From Thunnus maccoyii (Eukaryota; Chordata; Actinopteri; Scombriformes; Scombridae), in assembly GCF_910596095.1 (NCBI RefSeq), contig NC_056543.1, positions 21,538,542 through 21,602,541 on the forward strand: DNA of 64,000 nucleotides, given 5' to 3'. The notes beneath the pieces are model-generated. The model was given only the letters and a program-made list of their open reading frames with translations. It made no database searches and was not told where the DNA came from. The translations under genes and the position numbers were made by a program. Within the stretch, counting starts at the first letter, position 1, and every line of letters begins with the position of its first letter. Shown piece by piece: positions 1-10,030 of the stretch.

Positions 1-777
1 TGCATTGTGTTCACCTGTGTTAACCTGACGTCAGCAAGCAGTGTTCAGAAACATCCTAACCTGTCATTATGCAGCCTTTACTACGAATGAAAACCTGTTG
101 TTGTTGTTGCCACCATTACTTTTATGTGTGGAGACTGTTTCCACTTATATGCTGCATTATTGATCACCAGGAGCCATGGCATTTGAATTGATTGTATTTA
201 GTATCTCTCTTTGGCATGGAGGTGTGCATGTGTAGAGCCTCGGATGAGGTGTAAATGTTATTCTGAAGGGGGGGGTGGAGTCTGTTTTGTACAGGGTTCT
301 TTCTTTAAAAAAAACAAAACCCCAGTTTTATGGCTGCAAGCAATCAGCTTTTTTACTCCTTGATAAAAGCTTTATAATAAATCTGCGCTGCTTCTGTGAT
401 GTATTTGTGCTTGCAGTGAGATATGAATCTCTACACATTGTTAAAGAGCCTGTTCGATCACCAAACGTGTCACTGTAAAGCACGGACATCTCTCCGCATA
501 ATGTTTTTGCACGTTTACAAAAAAATAAAAAAGGATTTAAGTGTCTTTGGTTCAACCGTTGGACAGCAACAGCTGTTGTGATGTGAAATGCTTTGTATTC
601 AGATGTATTTGCATTTTTCTAACTCATGCTTTGTTACGTCTGTCAGCCCTGCGTCTGTATGTTTAGTTAGAATATTTACACCGAGTGCACACAAACATGG
701 ATAATATCTAACAGAAAAAGTGTCAATGCTTGGAATTGTGAGTTGTATTTTTGCTTAGTTTTAACCTTTAATGTATT

Positions 778-781
778 TGTG

Positions 782-821
<40 letters not shown>
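778..821. repeat. (TG)n microsatellite
   Basis: A dinucleotide TG repeat of about 44 bases with one T interruption, inside the presumed 3'UTR. Confidence 0.9.
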
Positions 822-1034
822 AATGTCAGTGTTGTTTGTTTTTGCACTAACTCCTTTTTGCAATGTATCTGCGGAGTGAAGACGACCTCGGGAATCACAT
901 TCATGCTCCTAATGTTTGTACAAATAAGACAAGCAAACTTTGAAACCAAAAGAAATGTGAAATATCTATTGTACACATCAAACATTCTCATACAAAGAAA
1001 GATGAAAGGCATTAAAAGATGAAATCCTACTTAA

Positions 1035-1040
1035 AATAAA
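1035..1040 (+). promoter_or_regulatory. Polyadenylation signal AATAAA
   Basis: A perfect AATAAA hexamer, followed about 25-45 bases downstream by GT-rich sequence. It would end the transcript of the upstream plus-strand neighbour. It is single-motif evidence, supported by the absence of further gene-like sequence up to the dynlt3 3'UTR. Confidence 0.4.
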
Positions 1041-1222
1041 TTTATATTTATATGTGAAAACTGTCTGTATTGTCTTAATTCTAGCAGAGGAGCAGTTATC
1101 CTGTGCTGACCTCTAGTGGATGAATGCTCAAACTGCAAGCTAATGACATTTTTCTCCTCTTTCCATTTTGGTTTTGAAAAGATTGACGCTCACTCAGAAG
1201 CAAAAATAAACTGTTGAATACA

Positions 1223-1962
1223 TTTATTGACTGAACTGTACACATTCTAACAAATTAATTCATTTAAACAACCTCCATAAATTAAACAGTTTAACACAAG
1301 AATTCAAGGACGTCTGCAGGTTAAGTCCAAAGAAAAAAGTTTATTGGTCGCTGGGACCATGATACAGTCCTGGCCTGGAAATTCACAATCATATCCTCAC
1401 AATTAGATATAAATGGGTAAAATATCAATGCAAACTAGTACAAACACTTTATACAAGTAGACTTGCTTATACATACTAAAAGACAACAATCACTTTTTCT
1501 AAAAAACCGACTCTCCTCTACAGCAACAGTTCAGTCTGTTTTATTTTGGAATGTACTGAAGGAGACAAATGATAAAAAACTACTTAACTTCTACATTATG
1601 GAAAATTTACAGCATCTGAAACAATTTGATGGATCACAATATTTAGTGTTTATCAATACTTTGTTGATTGAAGAACACACCCTTGATATGTCTAAAGTAT
1701 AATTTTTTAAAGTACTGCTTCAGGCTTCCATTCTGACCATGACCCAGTAACGCCCTTGCACAGCTGCAGCCCATCCTGACGTTATGTTGTTCAAGCCTGT
1801 GGGGAGACATAAGCTACTCGTACATTAACTTCTACCAAAGGTTTTCATCTGAGGATGTTCACGGCTTGTTGGTCACGGTGCCATTTCAAGCACAGCTTGG
1901 GACATGACGATACTAGAGGAGAGAGAGAGGGAGAAAGAGCAGGGTGCGGCTCTGTGCTGCTG
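1223..1962 (-). other. dynlt3: dynlt3 3'UTR with polyadenylation signal
   Basis: The sequence downstream of the TAA on the minus strand runs to an AATAAA (TTTATT on plus) at 1223-1228. A second TTTATT lies near 1340. The 3' end and the upstream neighbour's signal at 1035 are less than 200 bases apart, a compact convergent terminator. Confidence 0.6.
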
Positions 1963-2039
1963 TTACAGTGTCACGGCAACAGCAAAGACACTGACCACAC
2001 AGTACATGGTGCGGTTCTCCCATCTGACTGTGCAGCTTC
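1963..2039 (-). CDS. dynlt3: dynlt3 coding exon 5 (stop)
   Basis: Acceptor CTAG; encodes (G)[18 protein letters not shown] and AVAVTL, then TAA at 1963-1965. The [10 protein letters not shown] block is diagnostic of DYNLT1/3. Confidence 0.94.
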
Positions 2040-5000
2040 CTAGAAGAGAAATACAACAAGAGCCATCAGACTGCATGAAACCTCCAAATATTTTCAAGCA
2101 ATAAAGTTCTGGTGATATTATATAGAGAACATGTTACATAATGACTCAAACACAGAAATTAGAGCTTAAACAATTAGTTGATTAATCAAACTATTTTAAG
2201 TATCGATTAAAGATGTAGATGGAGCAAAATTTCAAAACATTTGCTGCTTTTGTCTGTTTGATGTAAATTGAATATGTTTTGCTTCAGGACTGTTGGATGT
2301 AGTTTACATATTGCATATACTCGACACACCATTTCAAAGCAGAAAATGCGATATGCTAATATTCCTGAACCGTCACTGAGATTCACGTCACTCAAATGCA
2401 AACTACATGAAAACTGTACAAACTGAAACATCAAGTCCGACCTGATCCGAGCAGTTTGTTTAGAAAGATTGTCTCATTTCAAACATTTTATATCCCCCAA
2501 TTTTTTTTTTTTAAAGCAACAGATCCAGTTTTGGCATTACTATGTCTCATAGGTAATACAAATTATTTAGTGTTTATGCTCAGCAGTTTAGGTTTCTACT
2601 CTTGATTCACAAGTTGGTTGGTTCATTCACTCTTTTTGGAGTAAGAATGCCGGCAGATGAAAGTGCATTTTGCAGTTTGATAGTTGTGGTTTTTATTTAG
2701 GCCACGACAGATCACATAATGTATAAACAGTTAAGTGAGTGAAACAGATAGAGATCAAAGTTTTTCCTCAGTTTTAAAGTTTTGGTCTCATTAGAATGAG
2801 ATTAGAAGGTTTGCAGTGACCTGAACCCACATGTAGACACTATATTTGAGTTAAGAACAGTGATACTACATTTGTGTAGCTGATACCGATATTTCAGTAT
2901 ATTCTGAAAATCTGATAACGTTGTGTCAGCCAATATTTGTTTGTTTTTTTAAACATTAACATTTTTCATAAGGAGTTCTTAAATATAATTATTAAAGAAA
3001 TTTGATATTTTACAGTTGATAATAAACTTCCCAGTACTCTCTGATGGACAAACTACGTAACACTTCTGTTTCTGAATGACCTCACACGTAGCTTCTGCAT
3101 TTCTGTACTGAAACTATATCTGTAATATGAGTAACTAAAACTGACTTGGACGATTTTTCACTCTGGCTGACCTCAGCCGACGCCTGCCCTTTGCTGCTAA
3201 CCCTTTTCAATGTGTTGCGTGCATGTAAATTAGGATGTGTGGCCCCCAGTGTGAGACTGGTCCTGAAGCCCCGGACTGGGGAGGCACTCAGTCCAGCTCT
3301 GCAGTCCAGTCTATGCAATATAGACCATCATGTTATATATTCTCAGTTATGTTATTAGTTAGTGTGGCTGTGATTTGATCTTCAGATCTGTCTGTACTAG
3401 AAGAGTATTAAGTTTCTGTATAGGCTTGATTTCACTGTGCACACACCCACAGACACATTCAAATACAAGTTTTTAGGTTTTATTTATTTGATTTATGATT
3501 TGTAGTTCTCCTGTTTTTCCTGTTATTCACCTAAGTTAATTATGACCAATCCTTGTAATAAATTAACTTTATACCAAATCCATCTGGTTTTATGTCACTG
3601 CCCTTTCCCCTAGAGAACTGGGTCACAACAGATGCCATTAAAAGTTGAGCTAGGTATCAAACCACATAACTCTTTTGGTGCAGCCCGACATGTTGTCCAA
3701 GTATAGAAAACTATCAAGTACCAAAAGCTGGCATCAAAAGTCTGGGCAGGTTTGTAATCTTGTTTACTTATTCTATGATCAGATAGTCCCTGATTTAAAT
3801 AATAATTTAACCAAACTAAAGATTATTTCATTTAGGCAAACTTTTGGTGCAGCTGCTTTCTATAGACAAGAGTAAACATCTGAGAAGTTTGGCTTCTTTT
3901 TTAAATAAAAAACTGTTTTTTTTATAGAAAAACTTCTTCTTTTTCAGACTAACCTTACTTCTTACAAGTGCATTCAGTAAAGTATTGTTTTGTTATTGGT
4001 ATAGTATCAGCACTAGTATTGAATAATTGATGAATAATGACACCAACTGTAATTATGATTTGTCTCTTACCATCAGTGGTGGTGTCCCAGTAGCAGGAGT
4101 TGGCCGTGTGGAGACCAGCGCCGCTCTTCTGCATGATGGTGCAGTTTACTGGAAAACATCAGAGACCCGTGTTACGCAGTCACATATTTACATGTCATAT
4201 ACAAGCCCTACATGTCTACATAATGTAGAGAATCTCATGTTAGTATATGTGAGAGGGAGCTAGCTCACCCATGTATTTGAACGGCCGTCCTTGTTTCACC
4301 AGATGAGTCAGAGAGTGCTCTACGATGCCGGCAGTCCACTGGTTGACTTTACTCTGGTTATAATCTGTCCCACCGATGACACCTTCAATACACTGAGACA
4401 AGAACATGCACAGAAAGATGTAAACACAGTCATCATGTCAAAGAGTAGATTTACAATCACAGAAAACACATAAATGTTTCCAGGAATTAAATGATACCTC
4501 TTTAACTGAGATACTGGCCTCATCAGCATTGAAGACGCCCTGCAGGATCATTTAGAAAAGAAAAACATGCAGAGTTAGACGCTTCTGAGTAGCTTTACTA
4601 TGTTTATATTTATTTGACAGTTATAGTTACTGGTTCCAGTTTACAGTCACTATTATGGTGTACTGTGGCATGTCATTGAGGACATTATTCATGAGAAAAT
4701 ATAATGGAAAACTGAGATCATGGACTGAAAGTTTGAAAATGTTCAAAGATACATATTCACTCAAACCCAAAATTGACATCTCACTAGCAAAGAGTTGTGT
4801 TTCATATTTGTAGCAACAATCTAATGAAGAAATAGTGAATAATTTGAAAAGAAAGAAAAGCATCAAATTATCACATCTGAGAAACTGCAACCAGCTAGTT
4901 TTTGAAACTAGGAACTAAGAAATGACTAAGACTATTATTTGATTATCAAAATAGTTGCAAATTAATTTTATGTTGATCTACTAATCAATTAATGAACTAA

Positions 5001-6108
5001 TCGTTGACACCTCATTAACATAACGCACACACACACACACACACACAGTTTGTTGACACAGTAAACCCAGTTTCATTCAGTATTCTCGGTTTTCTCATTA
5101 TTAATATTCTTCTGACACCAATATAATACTGATATGAATATGAATATGAATACATGATAATATTAAACATGACTGTGGAAATTCTGCATGATAAGAAGTT
5201 TCATTTTTCATACTGTTTTGCTGATGATACTTTTGTGCTTTCACTTAAAGTCCCCCTCCACTCAAAAATGTGTTTTTCTTCTTGTTCCTTCAGTTGGATG
5301 TTTGAGCTTCACTGTGTAAAATGATGTATGTGCAGAGGTTGACACTAGAAGGATGTTTTCACATTTATCTGCTGAAAGTGAAAGTTTTTCTGTAAAAATC
5401 AGATTATAAGGTGTGGGCCTACGAGTATTATTTTTGACATCACAACTAGTCTGGAGCCAGTCGTGGTCCAATATTTATTTACATATTTATAGATGGTGGA
5501 TTATTAATGAGGGAGAAGGAGTAGATGTAGTTTTAAGAATTCCTAATTTGGTGATTGAACTTTTGTGTGGCAAAACATGTCAGTCACAAACTATTATTCA
5601 AAGCAGATTATTATTATGTGTCTTAAAACATGACTGGATGGGGATCTTTAAGAGAAGTAACATTATAAATGGTTTCACTTGCAAAAGAGGATTTAAATAC
5701 TTCTTCCATCGCTGACTAGATGATCAAACAAATAAGGTTAAATAATTTAGGAATAAATTTATTTTCAATTTTAATAATTGATAAATGTAACTATCAACTA
5801 TTAATTTATCAATCAGCTGATTGACAAAATGGCACAAAGAGACTCCACAGTTTGTGTAAATGTCGCTGTAACTAACTGTTTCAGCCTTTCTTGTTAATAA
5901 CATAACATACTCTGCATGTACTGTACATTATATAATATTATATATCTAAATACATCTATAATACTGTGTGGCCACACCCTGAGAGAAACACCGTTATCTT
6001 CAAATTAAGAAACAAAGGCAGCTTTAATATCGACTGAGAGCCGTGTAATATTCAGTTAAATATGATCATAAACAGCTGTACCTCATCTCCAGAGTTATAT
6101 TCCTCCAT
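1963..6108 (-). CDS. dynlt3: Dynein light chain Tctex-type 3, complete five-exon gene
   Basis: Light chain of cytoplasmic dynein 1, which binds the dynein intermediate chain and adapts cargo. The coding exons on the minus strand are 6082-6108, 4498-4539, 4269-4392, 4071-4148 and 1963-2039. Their phases join to a 348-nt CDS of 115 residues plus TAA; human DYNLT3 is 116 residues. It starts MEEYNSGDE at the only ATG upstream of a consensus donor. Recognisable Tctex-1 family blocks follow in order: [59 protein letters not shown] (split here by the exon border), and [13 protein letters not shown] near the C-terminus. All introns are GT-AG. DYNLT1 is a close paralogue; the synteny with sytl5 and srpx decides for dynlt3. 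The gene is head-to-head with sytl5. Confidence 0.93.
2160..2480. repeat. Decayed TAATCGATTAAT-type TIR element (dynlt3 intron 4)
   Basis: The stretch starts with 'aacaattagttgattaatcaaactattttaagtatcgattaa'-like sequence, the signature of the abundant fish TIR element seen more completely at 9223-9487. Only the left part is clear, so the end is approximate. Confidence 0.4.
4071..4148 (-). CDS. dynlt3: dynlt3 coding exon 4
   Basis: A 78-nt exon, acceptor TTCCAG and donor GTAAGA, phase 1 to 1. It encodes (V)[19 protein letters not shown] and then WDTTTD. The strong match to the LHTA(N/S)SC(Y/F)WD block identifies the family. Confidence 0.95.
4269..4392 (-). CDS. dynlt3: dynlt3 coding exon 3
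   Basis: A 124-nt exon with acceptor TCTCAG and donor GTGAGC, phase 0 to 1. It encodes [19 protein letters not shown] and onward to PFKYM, the most conserved part of the Tctex-1 fold. Confidence 0.93.
4498..4539 (-). CDS. dynlt3: dynlt3 coding exon 2
   Basis: A 42-nt phase 0-0 exon between acceptor CTGCAG and donor GTATCA. It encodes [14 protein letters not shown], matching the family block before KEC(V/I)(D/E)G. Confidence 0.9.
4690..5012. repeat. Decayed TAATCGATTAAT-type TIR element (dynlt3 intron 1)
   Basis: The right end carries the typical 'atcaaaatagttgcaaattaatttt ... ctaatcgttgacacct' arrangement of the family at 9223-9487. It is AT-rich and the left end is degraded. It is followed by a (CA)n tract at 5023-5047. 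Confidence 0.5.
5240..5490 (+). repeat. Interspersed repeat, copy 1 (second copy near 61.99 kb)
   Basis: The segment around 'cagttggatgtttgagcttc' and 'gatgtatgtgcagag' recurs at 61990-62200 in the same order, down to 'tccaatatt'. Identity is high in the core and poor at the edges. It is an interspersed repeat of unknown class in dynlt3 intron 1. Confidence 0.7.
6082..6108 (-). CDS. dynlt3: dynlt3 coding exon 1 (start codon)
   Basis: Encodes MEEYNSGDE. It ends at GATGAG followed by the donor GTACAG and leaves phase 0. Human DYNLT3 also begins MEEY. Confidence 0.88.
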
Positions 6109-6342
6109 TGTTACAAACACAGGTACAGCTGTCTGCCCTCTTTATTGTCGCCGGTGGCTGGATGCTGTTGTCATGGACGGTTGTTAGGTTGTTCAGTTAT
6201 TGTTTCCGGTTCACACTCGTCCTCCTCCGCCTCCTCTTCCTCAAACAGTGTTTTTATGTCGCCTCTCTGTGGCTGAATCCACACACTACACAACCAAGCG
6301 AGTCTCAGGCGTTTTATTCACACAATACAACTGAAAATTAAA

Positions 6343-6343
6343 T

Positions 6344-6436
<93 letters not shown>
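6343..6436. repeat. (CA)n microsatellite, about 94 bp
   Basis: An almost pure CA repeat between the dynlt3 start region and sytl5. Long uninterrupted CA/TG tracts are highly polymorphic and can adopt Z-DNA. Confidence 0.97.
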
Positions 6437-6438
<2 letters not shown>

Positions 6439-6558
6439 CAAACATTATACACATGTACAAATACTGCCATGAATTGGGGAACATACACTTATGCAACACA
6501 TGTAAAATGATTGAAATATGATGTAAATATTGTAATTTTTGTATGATCATCAACACAT

Positions 6559-6883
6559 AAAATTGCACCCAGTTTGCGTCAAAATAGCACCAATACAACA
6601 CTGGGTTAATTTTAGCAATCTGTTATTTTGACCCAGTGTTACACACAACAAGCTTTAGTTAAAAACATCACAAACGTATTGTTTCTTGTACAGAATGATG
6701 TGCATATGACATAAAAAAGATACACAAGTTATTATAAAGATTATAACAAGCTTTGGTTTAGGTAAATAATAAAAAATAACACTAACTGTGTCAAAACAAC
6801 CCCTTGTCTTGAGTGGCTTTCTGGATAACATTAACCCAGTATTGTGTTGGTGCTATATTGACCCAAACTGGGTTAAAATTGTG
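6559..6883. mobile_element. MITE-like element with ~50-bp terminal inverted repeats, copy 1
   Basis: The left end (cacccagtttgcgtcaaaat, agcaccaatacaacactggg, ttaa) is the reverse complement of the right end (ttaacccagtattgtgttgg, tgctatattgacccaaactg, ggtt) over about 50 bases with few mismatches. The roughly 220-base interior has no coding capacity. A second copy with the same ends and interior lies at 47026-47340. It is a non-autonomous, DNA-transposon-like element; the superfamily is not determined. Confidence 0.75.
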
Positions 6884-7995
6884 TGTAATGCTGGAAAATG
6901 TGTCCTGAAAACTGACATCTTTAGTTTCCATACAAAAAAGACATTCATACATGATTTCATATGTGAAAAATAATATATTTCACATGAGCGTCTACATACA
7001 AATTCAAATGAAATACTTCTTAATCTAATTCATGACCAACCTTCGTGTCTATATGTGACTCTACGGCATGTGAATGTTTTACATGTGATATTATATGTGA
7101 CATTGTTGTTTTCACATGTGACTTCTTACATTTGTGAAAATATCTGAAAAAAAACATGTACATGTGAATTTTTATGTGAAATTGTTGTCCGCATCTATGT
7201 TTCACCCATGTTGAGTTCCTGTCATGATGTAATACAACTTGATGGATATAATTTATTTTTGTATAAAGTTTTATCAGCCTTAAAACGAATGTAAAATTCA
7301 AACTGTTATTAAAATTGGACAAATGTATGCAGAGCAATAAGAAAAAGGGAATATTAATGTTAGTACAAGTGTACTCTACATGATATCATTACACTATAAT
7401 ATCAGGTAACACAAAAGTATATAATACAAAGAGCAAGCACAACAAAGAGGAAAAAACATCAATTACTATGACACAATAAAAAAAAATGAGACAGGCTGAC
7501 AATAACATAGATAAACAGGTTATTTTTAAGACCTAAGACCAAATAATGATATGGAATAAGGTCGTCTAGTTATTTTGATATTCATTTATTCATTTGTGTT
7601 TTTTCCATGTCATCAGCTGATGACCAACAAGACTCTTTCAAATTATGTGTGAGCCACATACATGAACTGTCACTTTACACCGAGCTGGATCTTCCTCCGG
7701 CCATAACCTCAGAGATGTAGACTCCCAGGAGGTCTCAGGGGGAAATATATAATTCATAATACTACTTCTGACAACAGGGAGTTTCCCATAACCTATTTAA
7801 AGCCGAGCACTGCGAAATACAGTATAGCTTCTGTATGTGAATGCTATTTTGAACGGAATCCGCCTTTAATTAGGTTATGTCAATAAGTTTATTGCACAGG
7901 CTGCAAACAACAGGAGACTGCGAGAAACAATTGTCGCATTGTCAGAAATAAGCCTATTTGTAAGGATTGCGTGCATGTGTCTCTCTCTCTGTCTT

Positions 7996-8017
7996 ACACA
8001 CACGCGCGCGCGTGTAA

Positions 8018-8085
<68 letters not shown>
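7996..8085. repeat. Alternating purine-pyrimidine tract (CG/CA) next to the sytl5 CpG island
   Basis: ACACACACGCGCGCGCGTGT is followed after five bases by a (CA)n run to 8085. A perfect 16-base palindrome lies at 8000-8015. Alternating CG/CA is the strongest class of Z-DNA-forming sequence. It abuts the CpG-rich block taken to be the sytl5 first exon. Confidence 0.85.
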
Positions 8086-8086
<1 letters not shown>

Positions 8087-8244
8087 ACGCCCCCTCCTGT
8101 CGGGAACACCCTGGCTGTGGATCTCTGCCTTCAGACGGTGCCGAGGCGCACCGACACGCTCACGTACGGCTCTTGATCCACGGACCGACTCTTCAGCCTG
8201 CCGCGCTCTCCTGCCGGCTCCTCACCTCGGTCCACAGTCACCAG
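8087..8244 (+). other. sytl5: Probable non-coding first exon and CpG island of sytl5
   Basis: This is the most GC- and CpG-rich stretch of the window, with many CpGs from 8095 to 8310 in an otherwise AT-rich, CpG-poor background. It contains no plausible protein start linked to sytl5 and ends in a consensus donor, CACCAG before GTAAGA at 8245. The first coding exon lies 28.5 kb downstream on the same strand with no other CpG island between. The assignment is inference; the exact transcription start is unknown and an additional 5' exon is possible. Confidence 0.6.
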
Positions 8245-9222
8245 GTAAGACATCTCCTCTCTCTCTGCGGGTCAGCCGGCGACACTCCGGGACACCGAAC
8301 CCCCCCCGTGTTTTCTCTGGCATATGGCAGTGTGTGAGACAAGGCAGCCGCTGCATGCCGCTGTTTGTTTGCAGTTAATGATCTTTTATTTGTTTCTTTT
8401 CCTTCTTGGGGGGGGTGTTTGTCCACCATCACGACCACGACCTCGGAGAATTGATCACTACCAGACAGCCCACATCCCACCTGAAAGTTAGGCGCGTTTG
8501 GGCAGGTGCAATGCAGCAAAAAGCTCATTTTCTCCGCTGGTGTCGACGGTAGATTTACTCTTCAAGCAGGTGACTAAAATCATTATCTTGGAAAGATGTG
8601 AATCCTGTCTTATAATAATAAAAATAAGGCAGTGTTTCAGATTAAATGATCACATATCAATGACAACTTTAATGGTTCAAACAGTAGCGCGTCTGTGCCT
8701 CACAGATGATAATTAATGATGACCTTGTTTCCTCATAGTCCTATCTGGTGTCACCAGGATACCCCCAAAGCTTTTTAGGGATGACTGCAGTTGCTGAGAA
8801 GGTGACAGACAGACAGTAATTGTCTCTGTCCCAGCGGATCCCCTGCTGGGATGCTGCTACATGTCTGTAGGTTTAGTTGGTTAGTGTAGGAAGGGGTACA
8901 ATTGCTTCTTTGATGAAGAAACACGCTGACCTGGATTCAGATTTAGAGGTGGTTTTTACCTGGGATTAGCCGGTGTTAGGCTTGTGTTTGATGCTGCCAT
9001 TCACAGCACTGATGCAAGGTATCAGAGATCTAGTTGTAGTTGAAGATAAAAGAGAAGATGGTAAAATACTGTCAGCAGTAGGATTTGAAGCCTGTGTTCA
9101 GGATGCAGAAGTTCTGTCGGGAGGGTTTGAGTCTGACACCCTGAAACACAAAATGCATGTTGATGTATGAATAAAATCAGGGCTGCAAATACTATCATTG
9201 TCACTTTGTTTTTGATTCAATT

Positions 9223-9487
9223 TAGGGCTGCAAATAACAATTATTTTAATTACCGATTAATCTGTGGATTATTTTCTTCAATTAATCGATTAATCTTTTA
9301 GTCTATAAAATGTCAGAAGATACTGAAAATGCCTGTTGTAATGTCTTAGAGCTCATGGGGACGTCTTCATGTGTTTTGTGTTTTTGCTTAAAAAAATGAC
9401 TAAAATGCTCAATTGATTATCATAATAGTTGCCAATTGATTTTCAGTTGATCAACTACTTGATTAATCGACTAATCGTTGCAGCTCT
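9223..9487. mobile_element. TIR element 'GGGCTGCAA...TTGCAGCTCT' (non-autonomous)
   Basis: The ends are inverted repeats: AGGGCTGCAAATAACAATTA on the left against the complement of CTAATCGTTGCAGCTCT on the right, with TAATCGATTAAT-like AT-rich sub-terminal repeats. It has no coding capacity. The same family appears, more decayed, near 2160, 4690, 27240, 50367, 58785 and 62820. It is a common short TIR element in teleosts, probably mobilised by a transposase encoded elsewhere. Confidence 0.75.
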
Positions 9488-9845
9488 ACATCTGTTAATG
9501 TCAGGAAAATGTGAAAAATGACACAATATCAGTTTTCATTTTTTCCGACCAACATAAAAAAGTAAATCAGAAAAGATCAAAGGCTGTGACGAACAAATGT
9601 TTTGGACTTTTTACTTGATAAATGATCCAATTATCATATTATCATATATTCATCAGCCAGTTTTATTTCTGAACAACCATCAGAGCAATTCAACTTTCCA
9701 AAGAGGCTATTAGACCTGTCAGACAGGTGGCTGCTAAATCAGGCTGAGCGGCAAATATTGAGTTACTGTATGTGTTTAAGACTGGAAACAGCTGTAAATC
9801 AAAACAAAGCTGTTGTACTAATGAGTGAAAATAACAGTGGACTGG

Positions 9846-10030
9846 TGCGCCTCCGTAGCCTAATGGTGCCTTATGTGGCGCATGCCACATAACCGCAACA
9901 TCCACCGTTCAATTCCAGTAGTGGATCTTTGTTGCATGTTGTTCCAAATCTCTCTCTCCCCTAATTTCCTGCCATATCTCTACCTTTGTCTAATAAGGGC
10001 AAAAAATGTCCCCCCCCCCCCCAAAAAAAA
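9846..10030 (+). mobile_element. tRNA-derived SINE
   Basis: A box A-like TAGCCTAATGGTGCC is followed by a box B-like GTTCAATTCC, then a conserved body (gatctttgttgcatgttgtt) and a C/T-rich and A-rich tail with a truncated simple-repeat end. This is the tRNA-head SINE layout, and the order of blocks matches a family familiar from percomorph genomes. Internal RNA polymerase III promoter boxes are present but diverged, so activity is unlikely. Confidence 0.75.

Larger units (their letters stand above)
1..1060 (+). other. Presumed 3' untranslated end of an upstream plus-strand gene
   Basis: No coding exon is recognisable here. The stretch is AT-rich, contains a (TG)n tract at 778-821 and ends with a canonical AATAAA at 1035-1040, followed by a T/G-rich stretch typical of a vertebrate polyadenylation region. 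A second AATAAA-like site lies in an A-run near 523. This fits the 3'UTR of a plus-strand gene whose coding part lies left of the window, tail-to-tail with dynlt3. In human the tail-to-tail neighbour of DYNLT3 is CYBB, with XK further out, but no coding sequence is visible so I do not name the gene. Confidence 0.45.

Noticed and set aside
1855..2104. Plus-strand open frames across 1855-2104
   Set aside because: They are antisense to dynlt3 coding exon 5, whose minus-strand translation ([12 protein letters not shown]) is clearly the real one.
7939..8378. Two open frames of 132 and 135 codons over the CA tract and CpG block
   Set aside because: They translate the (CA)n repeat as Thr-His runs and read through the donor at 8245. 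No similarity to the sytl5 N-terminus, whose start is at 36738.
9846..9925. A functional tRNA gene
   Set aside because: The boxes are followed by the conserved SINE body and a simple tail, and the acceptor stem does not pair; it is a SINE.
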